Source: Streptomyces nojiriensis
GTDB taxonomy: Bacteria > Actinomycetota > Actinomycetes > Streptomycetales > Streptomycetaceae
Length of the DNA stretch: 64,000 nt
Assembly: GCF_017639205.1 (NCBI RefSeq)
Contig: NZ_CP071139.1
Location: 1,612,001 to 1,676,000, forward strand
Direction: 5' to 3'
Shown here: positions 26,182 through 33,569 of the stretch, in pieces
Layout of the letters: each line of letters starts with the position of its first letter
Numbering within the stretch: position 1 is the first letter of the stretch
Made by a program: the position numbers and the translations under genes
Notes under the pieces: generated by a model
Database searches by the model: none
Seen by the model: the letters and a program-made list of their open reading frames with translations, nothing else
Told to the model about the DNA's origin: nothing

Positions 26182-28713
26182 ATGGGGGGTGTGACCCTCA
26201 TTGATCAGCTCCCGCCGAACGCCGACCCCGACGCCCTCTTCGAGGCTTTCTCCTCGTGGGCGGAGGACCAGGGCATCACCCTGTACCCGGCTCAGGAGGA
26301 GGCGCTGATCGAGGTCGTCTCCGGGGCGAACGTGATCCTGTCCACCCCGACCGGCTCCGGCAAGAGCCTGGTCGCCGCCGGCGCGCACTTCACCGCTCTG
26401 GCGCAGGACAAGGTCACCTTCTACACCGCCCCGATCAAGGCGCTGGTGTCGGAGAAGTTCTTCGACCTGTGCAAGCTCTTCGGCACGGAGAACGTCGGCA
26501 TGCTGACCGGCGACGCCTCCGTGAACGCGGACGCCCCGGTGATCTGCTGCACCGCCGAGGTGCTGGCCTCCATCGCCCTGCGCGACGGCAAGCACGCCGA
26601 CATCGGCCAGGTCGTGATGGACGAGTTCCACTTCTATGCCGAGCCGGACCGCGGATGGGCCTGGCAGATCCCGCTGCTGGAGCTGCCGCAGGCGCAGTTC
26701 ATCCTGATGTCGGCGACCCTCGGCGACATGAAGCGGTTCGAGGAGGACCTGACCCGTCGCACCGGCCGGCCCACCTCGGTGGTCCGTTCCGCGACCCGGC
26801 CCGTCCCGCTCTCGTACGAGTACGTCACCACCCCGATCACCGACACGATCACCGAGCTGCTGGAGACCCGGCAGGCCCCCGTCTACATCGTGCACTTCAC
26901 CCAGGCCCAGGCGGTCGAGCGGGCGCAGTCGCTCATGAGCATCAACATGTGCACGCGCGAGGAGAAGGACAAGATCGCCGATCTCATCGGCAACTTCCGC
27001 TTCACCACCAAGTTCGGCCAGAACCTCTCCCGCTACGTCCGGCACGGCATCGGCGTGCACCACGCCGGCATGCTGCCCAAGTACCGGCGCCTCGTCGAGA
27101 AGCTCGCCCAGGCCGGTCTGCTGAAGGTCATCTGCGGTACGGACACCCTCGGGGTCGGCGTCAACGTCCCTATCCGCACGGTGCTGTTCACCGCGCTCAC
27201 CAAGTACGACGGCAACCGGGTCCGCACCCTGCGCGCCCGGGAGTTCCACCAGATCGCGGGGCGTGCCGGCCGGGCCGGCTTCGACACCGCGGGCTATGTG
27301 GTCGCGCAGGCCCCCGAGCACGTCATCGAGAACGAGAAGGCGCTCGCGAAGGCGGGCGACGATCCGAAGAAGCGCCGCAAGGTGGTGCGCAAGAAGGCTC
27401 CCGAGGGCTTCGTCGCGTGGTCGGACACCACGTTCGAGAAGCTCATCGCCGCCGACCCGGAGGCGCTCACCTCGCGCTTCAAGGTCACCAACATCATGCT
27501 GCTGTCAGTCATCGCCCGGCCGGGCGACGCCTTCCAGGCGATGCGCCACCTGCTGGAGGACAACCACGAGCCCCGCAAGGCCCAGCTGCGGCACATCCGC
27601 CGGGCCATCGCGATCTACCGCTCGCTGCTGGACGGCGGTGTGGTCGAGAAGCTCGACACCCCGGACGCGGAAGGCCGCACCATCCGGCTCACCGTCGACC
27701 TCCAGCAGGACTTCGCGCTCAACCAGCCCCTGTCCACCTTCGCCCTGGCCTCCTTCGACCTGCTGGACCCGGAGTCCCCCTCCTACGCGCTGGACATGGT
27801 CTCCGTCGTGGAGTCCACGCTGGACGACCCGCGCCAGATCCTGGCCGCCCAGCAGAACAAGGAACGCGGTATCCAGGTCGGCCAGATGAAGGCCGACGGG
27901 ATCGAGTACGAGGAGCGGATGGAGCGGCTCCAGGACGTCACCTATCCCAAGCCGCTCGAAGAGCTGCTCTCCCATGCCTACGACGTGTACGCCAAGAGCC
28001 ACCCGTGGGTGCGCGACCACCCGGTCTCCCCGAAGTCGATCATCCGCGACATGTACGAGCGCGCGATGACCTTCACCGAGTTCACCTCCTTCTACGAGCT
28101 GGCCCGCACCGAGGGCATCGTGCTGCGCTACCTGGCGAGCGCGTTCAAGGCGCTGGACCACACCATCCCCGACGACCTCAAGTCGGAGGACCTCCAGGAC
28201 CTGATCGAATGGCTCGGCGAACTGGTCCGCCAGGTCGACTCCAGCCTGCTGGACGAGTGGGAGCAGCTGGCGAACCCGGAGGTGGAGACGGCGGAGCAGG
28301 CTCAGGAGAAGGCCGACCAGGTCAAGCCGGTCACCGCGAACGCGCGCGCCTTCCGCGTCCTGGTCCGCAACGCCATGTTCCGCCGGGTGGAGCTGGCCGC
28401 CCTCGACCACGTCAACGTGCTGGGCGAGCTGGACTCCGAGTCCGGCTGGGACGCAGATGCCTGGGGCGAGGCCCTGGACGGGTACTGGGACGAGTACGAC
28501 GACCTGGGCACCGGACCCGACGCGCGCGGCCCGAAGCTCCTGCAGATCGAGGAGGACCCGGCGCACGGCCTGTGGCGCGTCCGCCAGACCTTCGCGGACC
28601 CCAACGGGGACCATGGCTGGGGCATCAGCGCCGAGGTCGACCTGGCCGCCTCCGACGAGGAGGGCCGGGCCGTCATCCGGGTCACCTCGGTCGGCGAGCT
28701 CGGAGCGCTCTGA
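26182..28713 (+). CDS. DEAD/DEAH-box helicase with DUF3516-type C-terminus
   Basis: Superfamily 2 RNA/DNA helicase of 843 residues. The motifs seen are the Q-like YPAQEEALIEV, Walker A STPTGSGKSL (near 56), motif II VVMDEFHFY, motif III MSATL, and motif VI QIAGRAGRAGF (near 360). The C-terminal half (EWLGELVRQVDSSLLDEWEQL and onward) is the actinobacterial DUF3516-like part rather than a Ski2 winged helix. ATG at 26182 or GTG at 26191 may be the start. Probably acts in RNA turnover or ribosome work; the exact substrate is unknown. Confidence 0.9.
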   Translation: MGGVTLIDQLPPNADPDALFEAFSSWAEDQGITLYPAQEEALIEVVSGANVILSTPTGSGKSLVAAGAHFTALAQDKVTFYTAPIKALVSEKFFDLCKLFGTENVGMLTGDASVNADAPVICCTAEVLASIALRDGKHADIGQVVMDEFHFYAEPDRGWAWQIPLLELPQAQFILMSATLGDMKRFEEDLTRRTGRPTSVVRSATRPVPLSYEYVTTPITDTITELLETRQAPVYIVHFTQAQAVERAQSLMSINMCTREEKDKIADLIGNFRFTTKFGQNLSRYVRHGIGVHHAGMLPKYRRLVEKLAQAGLLKVICGTDTLGVGVNVPIRTVLFTALTKYDGNRVRTLRAREFHQIAGRAGRAGFDTAGYVVAQAPEHVIENEKALAKAGDDPKKRRKVVRKKAPEGFVAWSDTTFEKLIAADPEALTSRFKVTNIMLLSVIARPGDAFQAMRHLLEDNHEPRKAQLRHIRRAIAIYRSLLDGGVVEKLDTPDAEGRTIRLTVDLQQDFALNQPLSTFALASFDLLDPESPSYALDMVSVVESTLDDPRQILAAQQNKERGIQVGQMKADGIEYEERMERLQDVTYPKPLEELLSHAYDVYAKSHPWVRDHPVSPKSIIRDMYERAMTFTEFTSFYELARTEGIVLRYLASAFKALDHTIPDDLKSEDLQDLIEWLGELVRQVDSSLLDEWEQLANPEVETAEQAQEKADQVKPVTANARAFRVLVRNAMFRRVELAALDHVNVLGELDSESGWDADAWGEALDGYWDEYDDLGTGPDARGPKLLQIEEDPAHGLWRVRQTFADPNGDHGWGISAEVDLAASDEEGRAVIRVTSVGELGAL

Positions 28714-28783
28714 CCGTCCGCCGCATCCCGCCGTACCCGCCCGACCCACCGGACCCGCCGGACCCGACAGTGGAGATCCTCTG

Positions 28784-29680
28784 ATGACGAACCCCGCCGA
28801 GAGACTGGTCGATCTGCTCGATCTGGAGCAGATCGAGGTCAACATCTTCCGCGGCGCCAGCCCGCAGGAGTCCCTCCAGCGGGTCTTCGGCGGGCAGGTC
28901 GCCGGCCAGGCGCTGGTGGCCGCGGGGCGCACCGTCGAGAGCGACCGCCCGGTCCACTCGCTGCACGCGTACTTCCTGCGCCCCGGCATCCCCGGAGTGC
29001 CGATCGTGTACCAGGTGGAGCGGGTGCGCGACGGGCGGTCCTTCACCACGCGCCGGGTCACCGCGGTCCAGCAGGGCAAGACGATCTTCAATCTCACCGC
29101 CTCCTTCCATCATCCGGAGGAGGGCGGCATCGAGCACCAGCTGCCTCCTCACCACGTCCCTCACCCGGACACGCTCCCCAAGGTCGCGGACGAGATCCGC
29201 GAACACCTCGGGGCGCTGCCGGAAGCACTGGAGCGGATGGCCCGCCGCCAGCCCTTCGACATCCGCTACGTCAACCGGCTCCGCTGGACTCCCGAGGAGC
29301 TCAAGGGATCCGATCCCCGCAGCGCGGTGTGGATGCGCGCGGTCGGCCCGCTGGGCGACGACCCCCTCATCCACACCTGCGCCCTCACCTACGCAAGTGA
29401 CATGACCCTCCTCGACGCCGTGCGCATCCCGGTGGAACCCCTGTGGGGCATGCGCGGTTTCGACATGGCCTCGCTGGACCACGCCATGTGGTTCCACCGG
29501 CCCTTCCGGGCGGACGAGTGGTTCCTGTACGACCAGGAGTCGCCCATCGCGCACGGCGGCCGGGGCCTGGCCCGGGGCCGCATCTACGACGTGGAGGGCA
29601 GGCTGCTGGTGTCCGTGGTCCAGGAGGGCCTCTTCCGTCCGTACCCCGCCAAGCCGTCCGAGCCCGCCCCGGAGAACTGA
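28784..29680 (+). CDS. tesB: Acyl-CoA thioesterase II (TesB)
   Basis: Hydrolyses medium- and long-chain acyl-CoA to free acid and CoA. The 298-residue length and the double hotdog order fit TesB: VFGGQVAGQALVAA and VHSLHAYFLRPG in the first hotdog, and ASLDHAMWFHRPFRADEWFLY with the catalytic-type Asp and HGGRGLARGRIYD in the second. ATG at 28784, close behind the helicase end (70 bases) with GGAG upstream. Probably co-transcribed with the helicase and YchJ genes. Confidence 0.92.
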   Translation: MTNPAERLVDLLDLEQIEVNIFRGASPQESLQRVFGGQVAGQALVAAGRTVESDRPVHSLHAYFLRPGIPGVPIVYQVERVRDGRSFTTRRVTAVQQGKTIFNLTASFHHPEEGGIEHQLPPHHVPHPDTLPKVADEIREHLGALPEALERMARRQPFDIRYVNRLRWTPEELKGSDPRSAVWMRAVGPLGDDPLIHTCALTYASDMTLLDAVRIPVEPLWGMRGFDMASLDHAMWFHRPFRADEWFLYDQESPIAHGGRGLARGRIYDVEGRLLVSVVQEGLFRPYPAKPSEPAPEN

Positions 29681-29688
29681 GCACACCC

Positions 29689-30090
29689 ATGCCCACCCCT
29701 GCCGTCCCCTGCCCCTGCGGGCTGCCCGCCACCTACCCGGAGTGCTGCGGCCCCTTCCACTCCGGTGCCCGGTCGGCCCCCACCGCCGAGCGGCTGATGC
29801 GCTCCCGGTTCAGCGCCTTCGCCGTCGGCGACACCGCCTACCTGCTGCGCTCCTGGCACCCCGCCACCCGTCCGGACCGCCTCGACCTGGATCCCGAACA
29901 GCGCTGGGAGCGGCTGGAGATCCTCGCCACCGAGCGCGGCGGGATGTTCGAGACGGAGGGCTCGGTGGAGTTCCGCGCCCACTACCGCGAGGGCCGGCAC
30001 ACCGGCTCGCTGCACGAGCACAGCAGCTTCTCGCGCGAGGGCGGGGCCTGGGTCTATGTCGGCCCCCTCTCCCCCGTCGACTTCGACTGA
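29689..30090 (+). CDS. YchJ-family protein with SEC-C motif
   Basis: Small protein of 133 residues with an N-terminal SEC-C zinc motif (CPCGLPATYPECCGPFH, residues 8-24) followed by the YchJ middle domain (MRSRFSAFAVGDTAYLLRSW, EFRAHYREG, EHSSFSREGGAWVYV). Its role is not established. ATG at 29689 lies 8 bases after the thioesterase stop. Its 3' end overlaps the convergent DUF6397-like gene by 37 bases. Confidence 0.88.
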   Translation: MPTPAVPCPCGLPATYPECCGPFHSGARSAPTAERLMRSRFSAFAVGDTAYLLRSWHPATRPDRLDLDPEQRWERLEILATERGGMFETEGSVEFRAHYREGRHTGSLHEHSSFSREGGAWVYVGPLSPVDFD

Positions 30091-30917
30091 CCCCGCGCCT
30101 TCGACTGGCCCCGCGCCCCCGCCAGGGCGAAGTCCAGGCTGGTGCGGTACCAGTGGATCTCGTCCGGCGGGCCGGCTTTCAGCAGCTCCGTCGCCACCGC
30201 GGCCGCCGCCGGAGCCTGCGGGTGCCCGTACGGGGGTGGCGGGCCGAGGGCGGCCAGGACGATCCGCTCCGCCGGGTCGGGCACGGCCTCCAGCAGTTCG
30301 TCCTCGGGCAGCACGGAGGCCAGTACGGCGGCGCGCTCCCAGGGGTCGGCGGTCCGCCTCAGCAGCAGCCCGACATGCCGCCCGCGCCACTTGCGCGGGC
30401 GCAGATCCGCCTTGGCCGCCATCAGTTCCCGGTCCGCCGGGGGCGCGGTCCCGCGCAGCATTCCCGGATCCCGCGCGGCGAAGCTCCGTAGCTCCGCGGT
30501 CAGATAGAGCCACACGACGGCCCGGTACCGGTTGATCCGGTAGCCGACCGGGGTCACGTGCCCGCAGCGCGCGAGCCGCGTGAAGCGGCTCGGGCCGACC
30601 CCCACCACCTCGGCCGCGGCCTCCGCCCCGGCCACCGTCCCGACCCGCTCGCGCAGCGCGCCCGGCGGGCCGGACTCCGATCTGACCCGGTCCAGCTCGG
30701 CCCGTGCGTAACGCGCGGCCCCGGCGAGCGTGCGCGGCCCGGCCCGGACGATCCCCAGCTGGACGGCCCTGGCGAACTCGCTACGGCTCAGCCCCAGTTC
30801 ACCTGCGGCCTGCACGCCGCCCATCAGCAGGTCCGCGGCCCCGTCGGCCGCAGCGCCGCCGTCCACGTAGCCCACGTCGCCCACGTCGTCCCGAAGTGCG
30901 GTCCCCATCTGCTTCAT
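30054..30917 (-). CDS. Actinobacterial protein of the DUF6397 type
   Basis: Uncharacterised soluble protein of 287 residues, resembling the DUF6397 group of Streptomyces from memory. An N-terminal helix-turn-helix-like part (LGLSRSEFARAVQLGIVR) is followed by ALRERVGTVAGAEAAAEVVG and a conserved core (RFTRLARCGHVTPVGYRINRYRAVVWLYL; RPRKWRGRHVGLLLRRTADPW, each split in the family alignment). ATG at 30917 follows GGGGAGG; the frame reaching to 31148 lacks such a site. A DNA-related role is possible but not shown. Confidence 0.75.
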   Translation of the reverse strand: MKQMGTALRDDVGDVGYVDGGAAADGAADLLMGGVQAAGELGLSRSEFARAVQLGIVRAGPRTLAGAARYARAELDRVRSESGPPGALRERVGTVAGAEAAAEVVGVGPSRFTRLARCGHVTPVGYRINRYRAVVWLYLTAELRSFAARDPGMLRGTAPPADRELMAAKADLRPRKWRGRHVGLLLRRTADPWERAAVLASVLPEDELLEAVPDPAERIVLAALGPPPPYGHPQAPAAAAVATELLKAGPPDEIHWYRTSLDFALAGARGQSKARGQSKSTGERGPT

Positions 30918-31030
30918 CACGGTCCTCCCCCACGAGCAGTGATTACTCTGTGTGAAGACCGTAACTCGGCGCGATGACACCCCGCGAGGCCTGTGGAAAA
31001 CTTCCCGAGCGGCGCGGAAAGAGGCCCGGC

Positions 31031-31429
31031 TCAGCCGCCGGTGATACGCCGCTCCGCAACGCCCAGGTGCTCGCCCACCCGGTTGACCAGCAGCGTCATC
31101 TCGTACGCGACCTGACCGATGTCCGACTCGGCGGCGCTCAGCACGCACAGGCTGCTGCCCGCCCCCGCCGCCATGACGAAGAGCGCTCCCTCGTCGTACT
31201 CGACCATCGTCTGGCGCACCTCACCGGCCCGGAAGTGGCGGCCGGACCCCTTGGCAAGGCTCTGCAGACCGGCCGCGACAGCCGCCAGGTGTTCCGCGTC
31301 CTCCCGCGCCAATCCCGCGCTCGCCCCCGTGACCAGGCCGTCGTTGGACAGCACCACCGCGTGCCGCACCTGCTGGACCCTGCGTGTCAGGTCGTCCAGC
31401 AGCCAATCCAGTTGCTTGTCCAGTGCCAT
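31031..31429 (-). CDS. Roadblock/LC7-domain protein, second copy
   Basis: Single roadblock/LC7 domain of 132 residues, the partner type of small Mgl/Cvn GTPases. It reads LDWLLDDLTRRVQQVRHAVVLSNDGL at the N-terminus (quoted in part) and closely matches the CvnB protein encoded 2 kb away (SNDGL, REDAEHLAAVA, SLAKG, GRHFRAG). ATG at 31429 has GGGGAGGGG upstream. It lies outside the four-gene conservon, separated by a divergent PPOX gene, so it could be a spare or alternative subunit. Confidence 0.88.
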   Translation of the reverse strand: MALDKQLDWLLDDLTRRVQQVRHAVVLSNDGLVTGASAGLAREDAEHLAAVAAGLQSLAKGSGRHFRAGEVRQTMVEYDEGALFVMAAGAGSSLCVLSAAESDIGQVAYEMTLLVNRVGEHLGVAERRITGG

Positions 31430-31535
31430 TCCCAGCCCCTCCCCGTCGACGTCGGCCACCTGGCCGCGCCCCACCCCGCGTACGTGTGCCGCAAGCCTTC
31501 CCCACCAGCGCCTTTCGGGCAAGGAGGATGTCCCC

Positions 31536-31973
31536 ATGGCGAAGAAGATGACTCAAGAGGAATGGCGGGCGTTCGTCTCGCACTCCACCCGCACCGGAAA
31601 GCTCTCCACCGTGCGCGAGGACGGAAGTCCGCACATCGCTCCCATCTGGTTCGTGCTCGACGGCGATTCCTTCGTCTTCAACACCGGAAAGGACACCGTC
31701 AAGGGACGCAACCTCGCCCGCGACGGCCGGGTCGCGCTCTGCGTGGACGACGACCGGCCGCCCTTCTCCTTCGTCGTCCTCGAGGGCCGCGCCGAGATCA
31801 GCGGGTACGCCGACGGCGCCGACGAACTGCTCACCTGGGCGACCCGGATCGGCGCCCGCTACATGGGCGAGGAACAGGCCGAATCCTTCGGGCGCCGCAA
31901 TGCCGTCCCGACCGAACTCCTCGTCAGGGTTCCGATCGACAAGGTGATCGCCCGCGCCGGTATCGCCGAATGA
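31536..31973 (+). CDS. PPOX-class F420-dependent oxidoreductase
   Basis: Split-barrel flavin/deazaflavin protein of 145 residues. EWRAFVSHSTRTGKLSTVREDGSPH (quoted in part), APIWFVLDGDSFVFNTGKDTVKGRNL and RVALCVDDDRPPFSFV are typical of F420-binding PPOX-type reductases of actinomycetes. ATG at 31536 has AAGGAGG. Divergent from the roadblock gene, and converges on the Cvn operon end. Confidence 0.85.
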   Translation: MAKKMTQEEWRAFVSHSTRTGKLSTVREDGSPHIAPIWFVLDGDSFVFNTGKDTVKGRNLARDGRVALCVDDDRPPFSFVVLEGRAEISGYADGADELLTWATRIGARYMGEEQAESFGRRNAVPTELLVRVPIDKVIARAGIAE

Positions 31974-32038
31974 CCCGTCCCTGACCTCCGATCCCCGATT
32001 CCCGATCCCTGTTTGCCGATCCCGCCGACCGGGCCGGT

Positions 32039-32728
32039 TCACACGGGATCGGCCTGCGATCCCACCGAGTCCAGCAGCCGGGCGGTGTGCACCCGCCCGG
32101 CGTACTCGACCAGCCTGATCAGCACTTCCTTCCCCGAGTCCCGGTCCCGCGCGTCACACAGCACCACCGGCGTCCCCTGCTCCAGGTCCAGGGCCCGCGC
32201 GACGTCGTGCGCCCCGTACCGCCGTGCGTCCGTGAAGCAGTTGACGGCCACCACGAACGGGATGCGCCGGTGCTCGAAGTAGTCCACCGCCGGAAAGCAG
32301 TCCTCCAGCCGCCGCGTGTCGGCCAGTACGACGGCGCCCAGCGCGCCCTGCGACAGCTCGTCCCACAGGAACCAGAACCGGTCCTGCCCCGGCGTGCCGA
32401 ACAGGTACAGGGACAGCCCGGACCGGATGGTGATCCGCCCGAAGTCCATGGCCACCGTCGTGGTCGTCTTCTGGTCCACGCCGCCCGTGTCGTCGACCAG
32501 TTCACCCGCCTCGCTCAGCGCTTCCTCCGTCCGCAGGGGCCGGATCTCGCTGACCGCGCCCACCAGCGTGGTCTTGCCCACCCCGAACCCGCCCGCCACC
32601 AGGATCTTCAGGGCGAGTGCGGCCAGTTCGGGGTCCTCCCCGGGGCCGTGATCCGCGCCCGCGTCCTGGGCCGGGGAAGGTGCGGCAGGTCCGGCCGGTC
32701 CGGCAGATCGGTCGTCGTACTGTCCCAT
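32039..32728 (-). CDS. cvnD: Cvn conservon small GTPase (CvnD)
   Basis: Ras/MglA-like GTP-binding protein of 229 residues. G1 is LVAGGFGVGKTTLVG near residue 45, the switch area contains TTTTVAMDFGRI, G3 is FGTPGQDRFWFLWDEL, and the G4-like part is VVAVNCF, a non-standard NKxD as in this family. Its ATG overlaps the CvnC stop by one base (TGATG). Last gene of the CvnA-B-C-D operon, in which the GTPase is regulated by the roadblock and sensor proteins at the membrane. Confidence 0.92.
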   Translation of the reverse strand: MGQYDDRSAGPAGPAAPSPAQDAGADHGPGEDPELAALALKILVAGGFGVGKTTLVGAVSEIRPLRTEEALSEAGELVDDTGGVDQKTTTTVAMDFGRITIRSGLSLYLFGTPGQDRFWFLWDELSQGALGAVVLADTRRLEDCFPAVDYFEHRRIPFVVAVNCFTDARRYGAHDVARALDLEQGTPVVLCDARDRDSGKEVLIRLVEYAGRVHTARLLDSVGSQADPV

Positions 32729-33108
32729 CAAAGCGCTCTCAATCCCTCGATGACTTCACGCAGAATCCGCACGTCCGGCAGTTGTGCGGGCGGTACGGGC
32801 CGGCTGACCTTGACGTGCCCGCCCTCCAGCAGGTCCCCGAGGAGCACCCGCACCACCCCCACGGGCAGGTCCGCGTCGGCGGCGAGTTCGGCCACCGACT
32901 GGGTCTCGGACCGGCAGAATCCGAGCAGTGCCCGGTGTTCGGGGCCCAGCAGCGACTCGGCCGCCTCGTCCGTGCCCGTCGGGTCGACCGCGACCAGCGC
33001 GATCAGGTCGAAGCGGACCCCGTGGGGTCCCGGCTTCGTACGCCCGCCGGTCACGGCGTAGGGCCGGACGAGCGGGCCCGCGTCGGCGTCGTACCACTGG
33101 CCGTTCAT
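32728..33108 (-). CDS. cvnC: Cvn conservon DUF742 protein (CvnC)
   Basis: DUF742 protein of 126 residues: LVRPYAVTGGRTKPG near residue 12, a winged-helix-like middle (ETQSVAELAADADLPVGVVRVLLGDLLEGG) and the end PPAQLPDVRILREVIEGLRAL. It usually links the roadblock protein and the GTPase. Start ATG at 33108; stop overlaps the CvnD start. Confidence 0.9.
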   Translation of the reverse strand: MNGQWYDADAGPLVRPYAVTGGRTKPGPHGVRFDLIALVAVDPTGTDEAAESLLGPEHRALLGFCRSETQSVAELAADADLPVGVVRVLLGDLLEGGHVKVSRPVPPAQLPDVRILREVIEGLRAL

Positions 33109-33125
33109 GTGCCGGACCGCCGCCC

Positions 33126-33569
33126 TCAGCCCGCGGCCGGCGGGCGCGCCGCGAACCGGGGCGGGGTGTAGAGGTGCTCGCCGACCCGCTTCACCAGCCG
33201 CGCCATCTCGTAGGCGATCAGGCCGATATCGGCACTGGCGGCGCTGATGACGGCCAGACAGGAGCCGTCGCCGGCGGCCGCGACGAAGAGGAAGCCCTCG
33301 TCCATCTCGACCAACGTCTGGCGCACGCCCCCGGCGTGGAAGTGCCGGCCCGCGCCCTTGGCCAGGCTGTGGAAGCCCGAGGCCACCGCGGCCAGGTGCT
33401 CGGCGTCCTCCCGGCCGAGCGCGCTGGAGGCGCCGACCGCCAGGCCGTCGTTGGAGAGGACCACGGCGTGCCGGACCTCGCGGACCCGGAGCACCAGGTC
33501 GTCGAGCAGCCAGTCCAGTTCGCCGGACCTGCGGCCGCCGTCGAGGTCGATCCTTTGGTGTTCGATCAT
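33126..33569 (-). CDS. cvnB: Cvn conservon roadblock/LC7 protein (CvnB)
   Basis: Roadblock/LC7 protein of 147 residues, probably a regulator of the CvnD GTPase. SGELDWLLDDLVLRVREVRHAV (start), SNDGLAVGAS, REDAEHLAAVASGFHSLAKGAGRHF and DIGLIAYEMARLVKRVG are diagnostic. ATG at 33569 shares one base with the CvnA stop (TGATG) and AAGGAG lies upstream. Confidence 0.92.
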   Translation of the reverse strand: MIEHQRIDLDGGRRSGELDWLLDDLVLRVREVRHAVVLSNDGLAVGASSALGREDAEHLAAVASGFHSLAKGAGRHFHAGGVRQTLVEMDEGFLFVAAAGDGSCLAVISAASADIGLIAYEMARLVKRVGEHLYTPPRFAARPPAAG

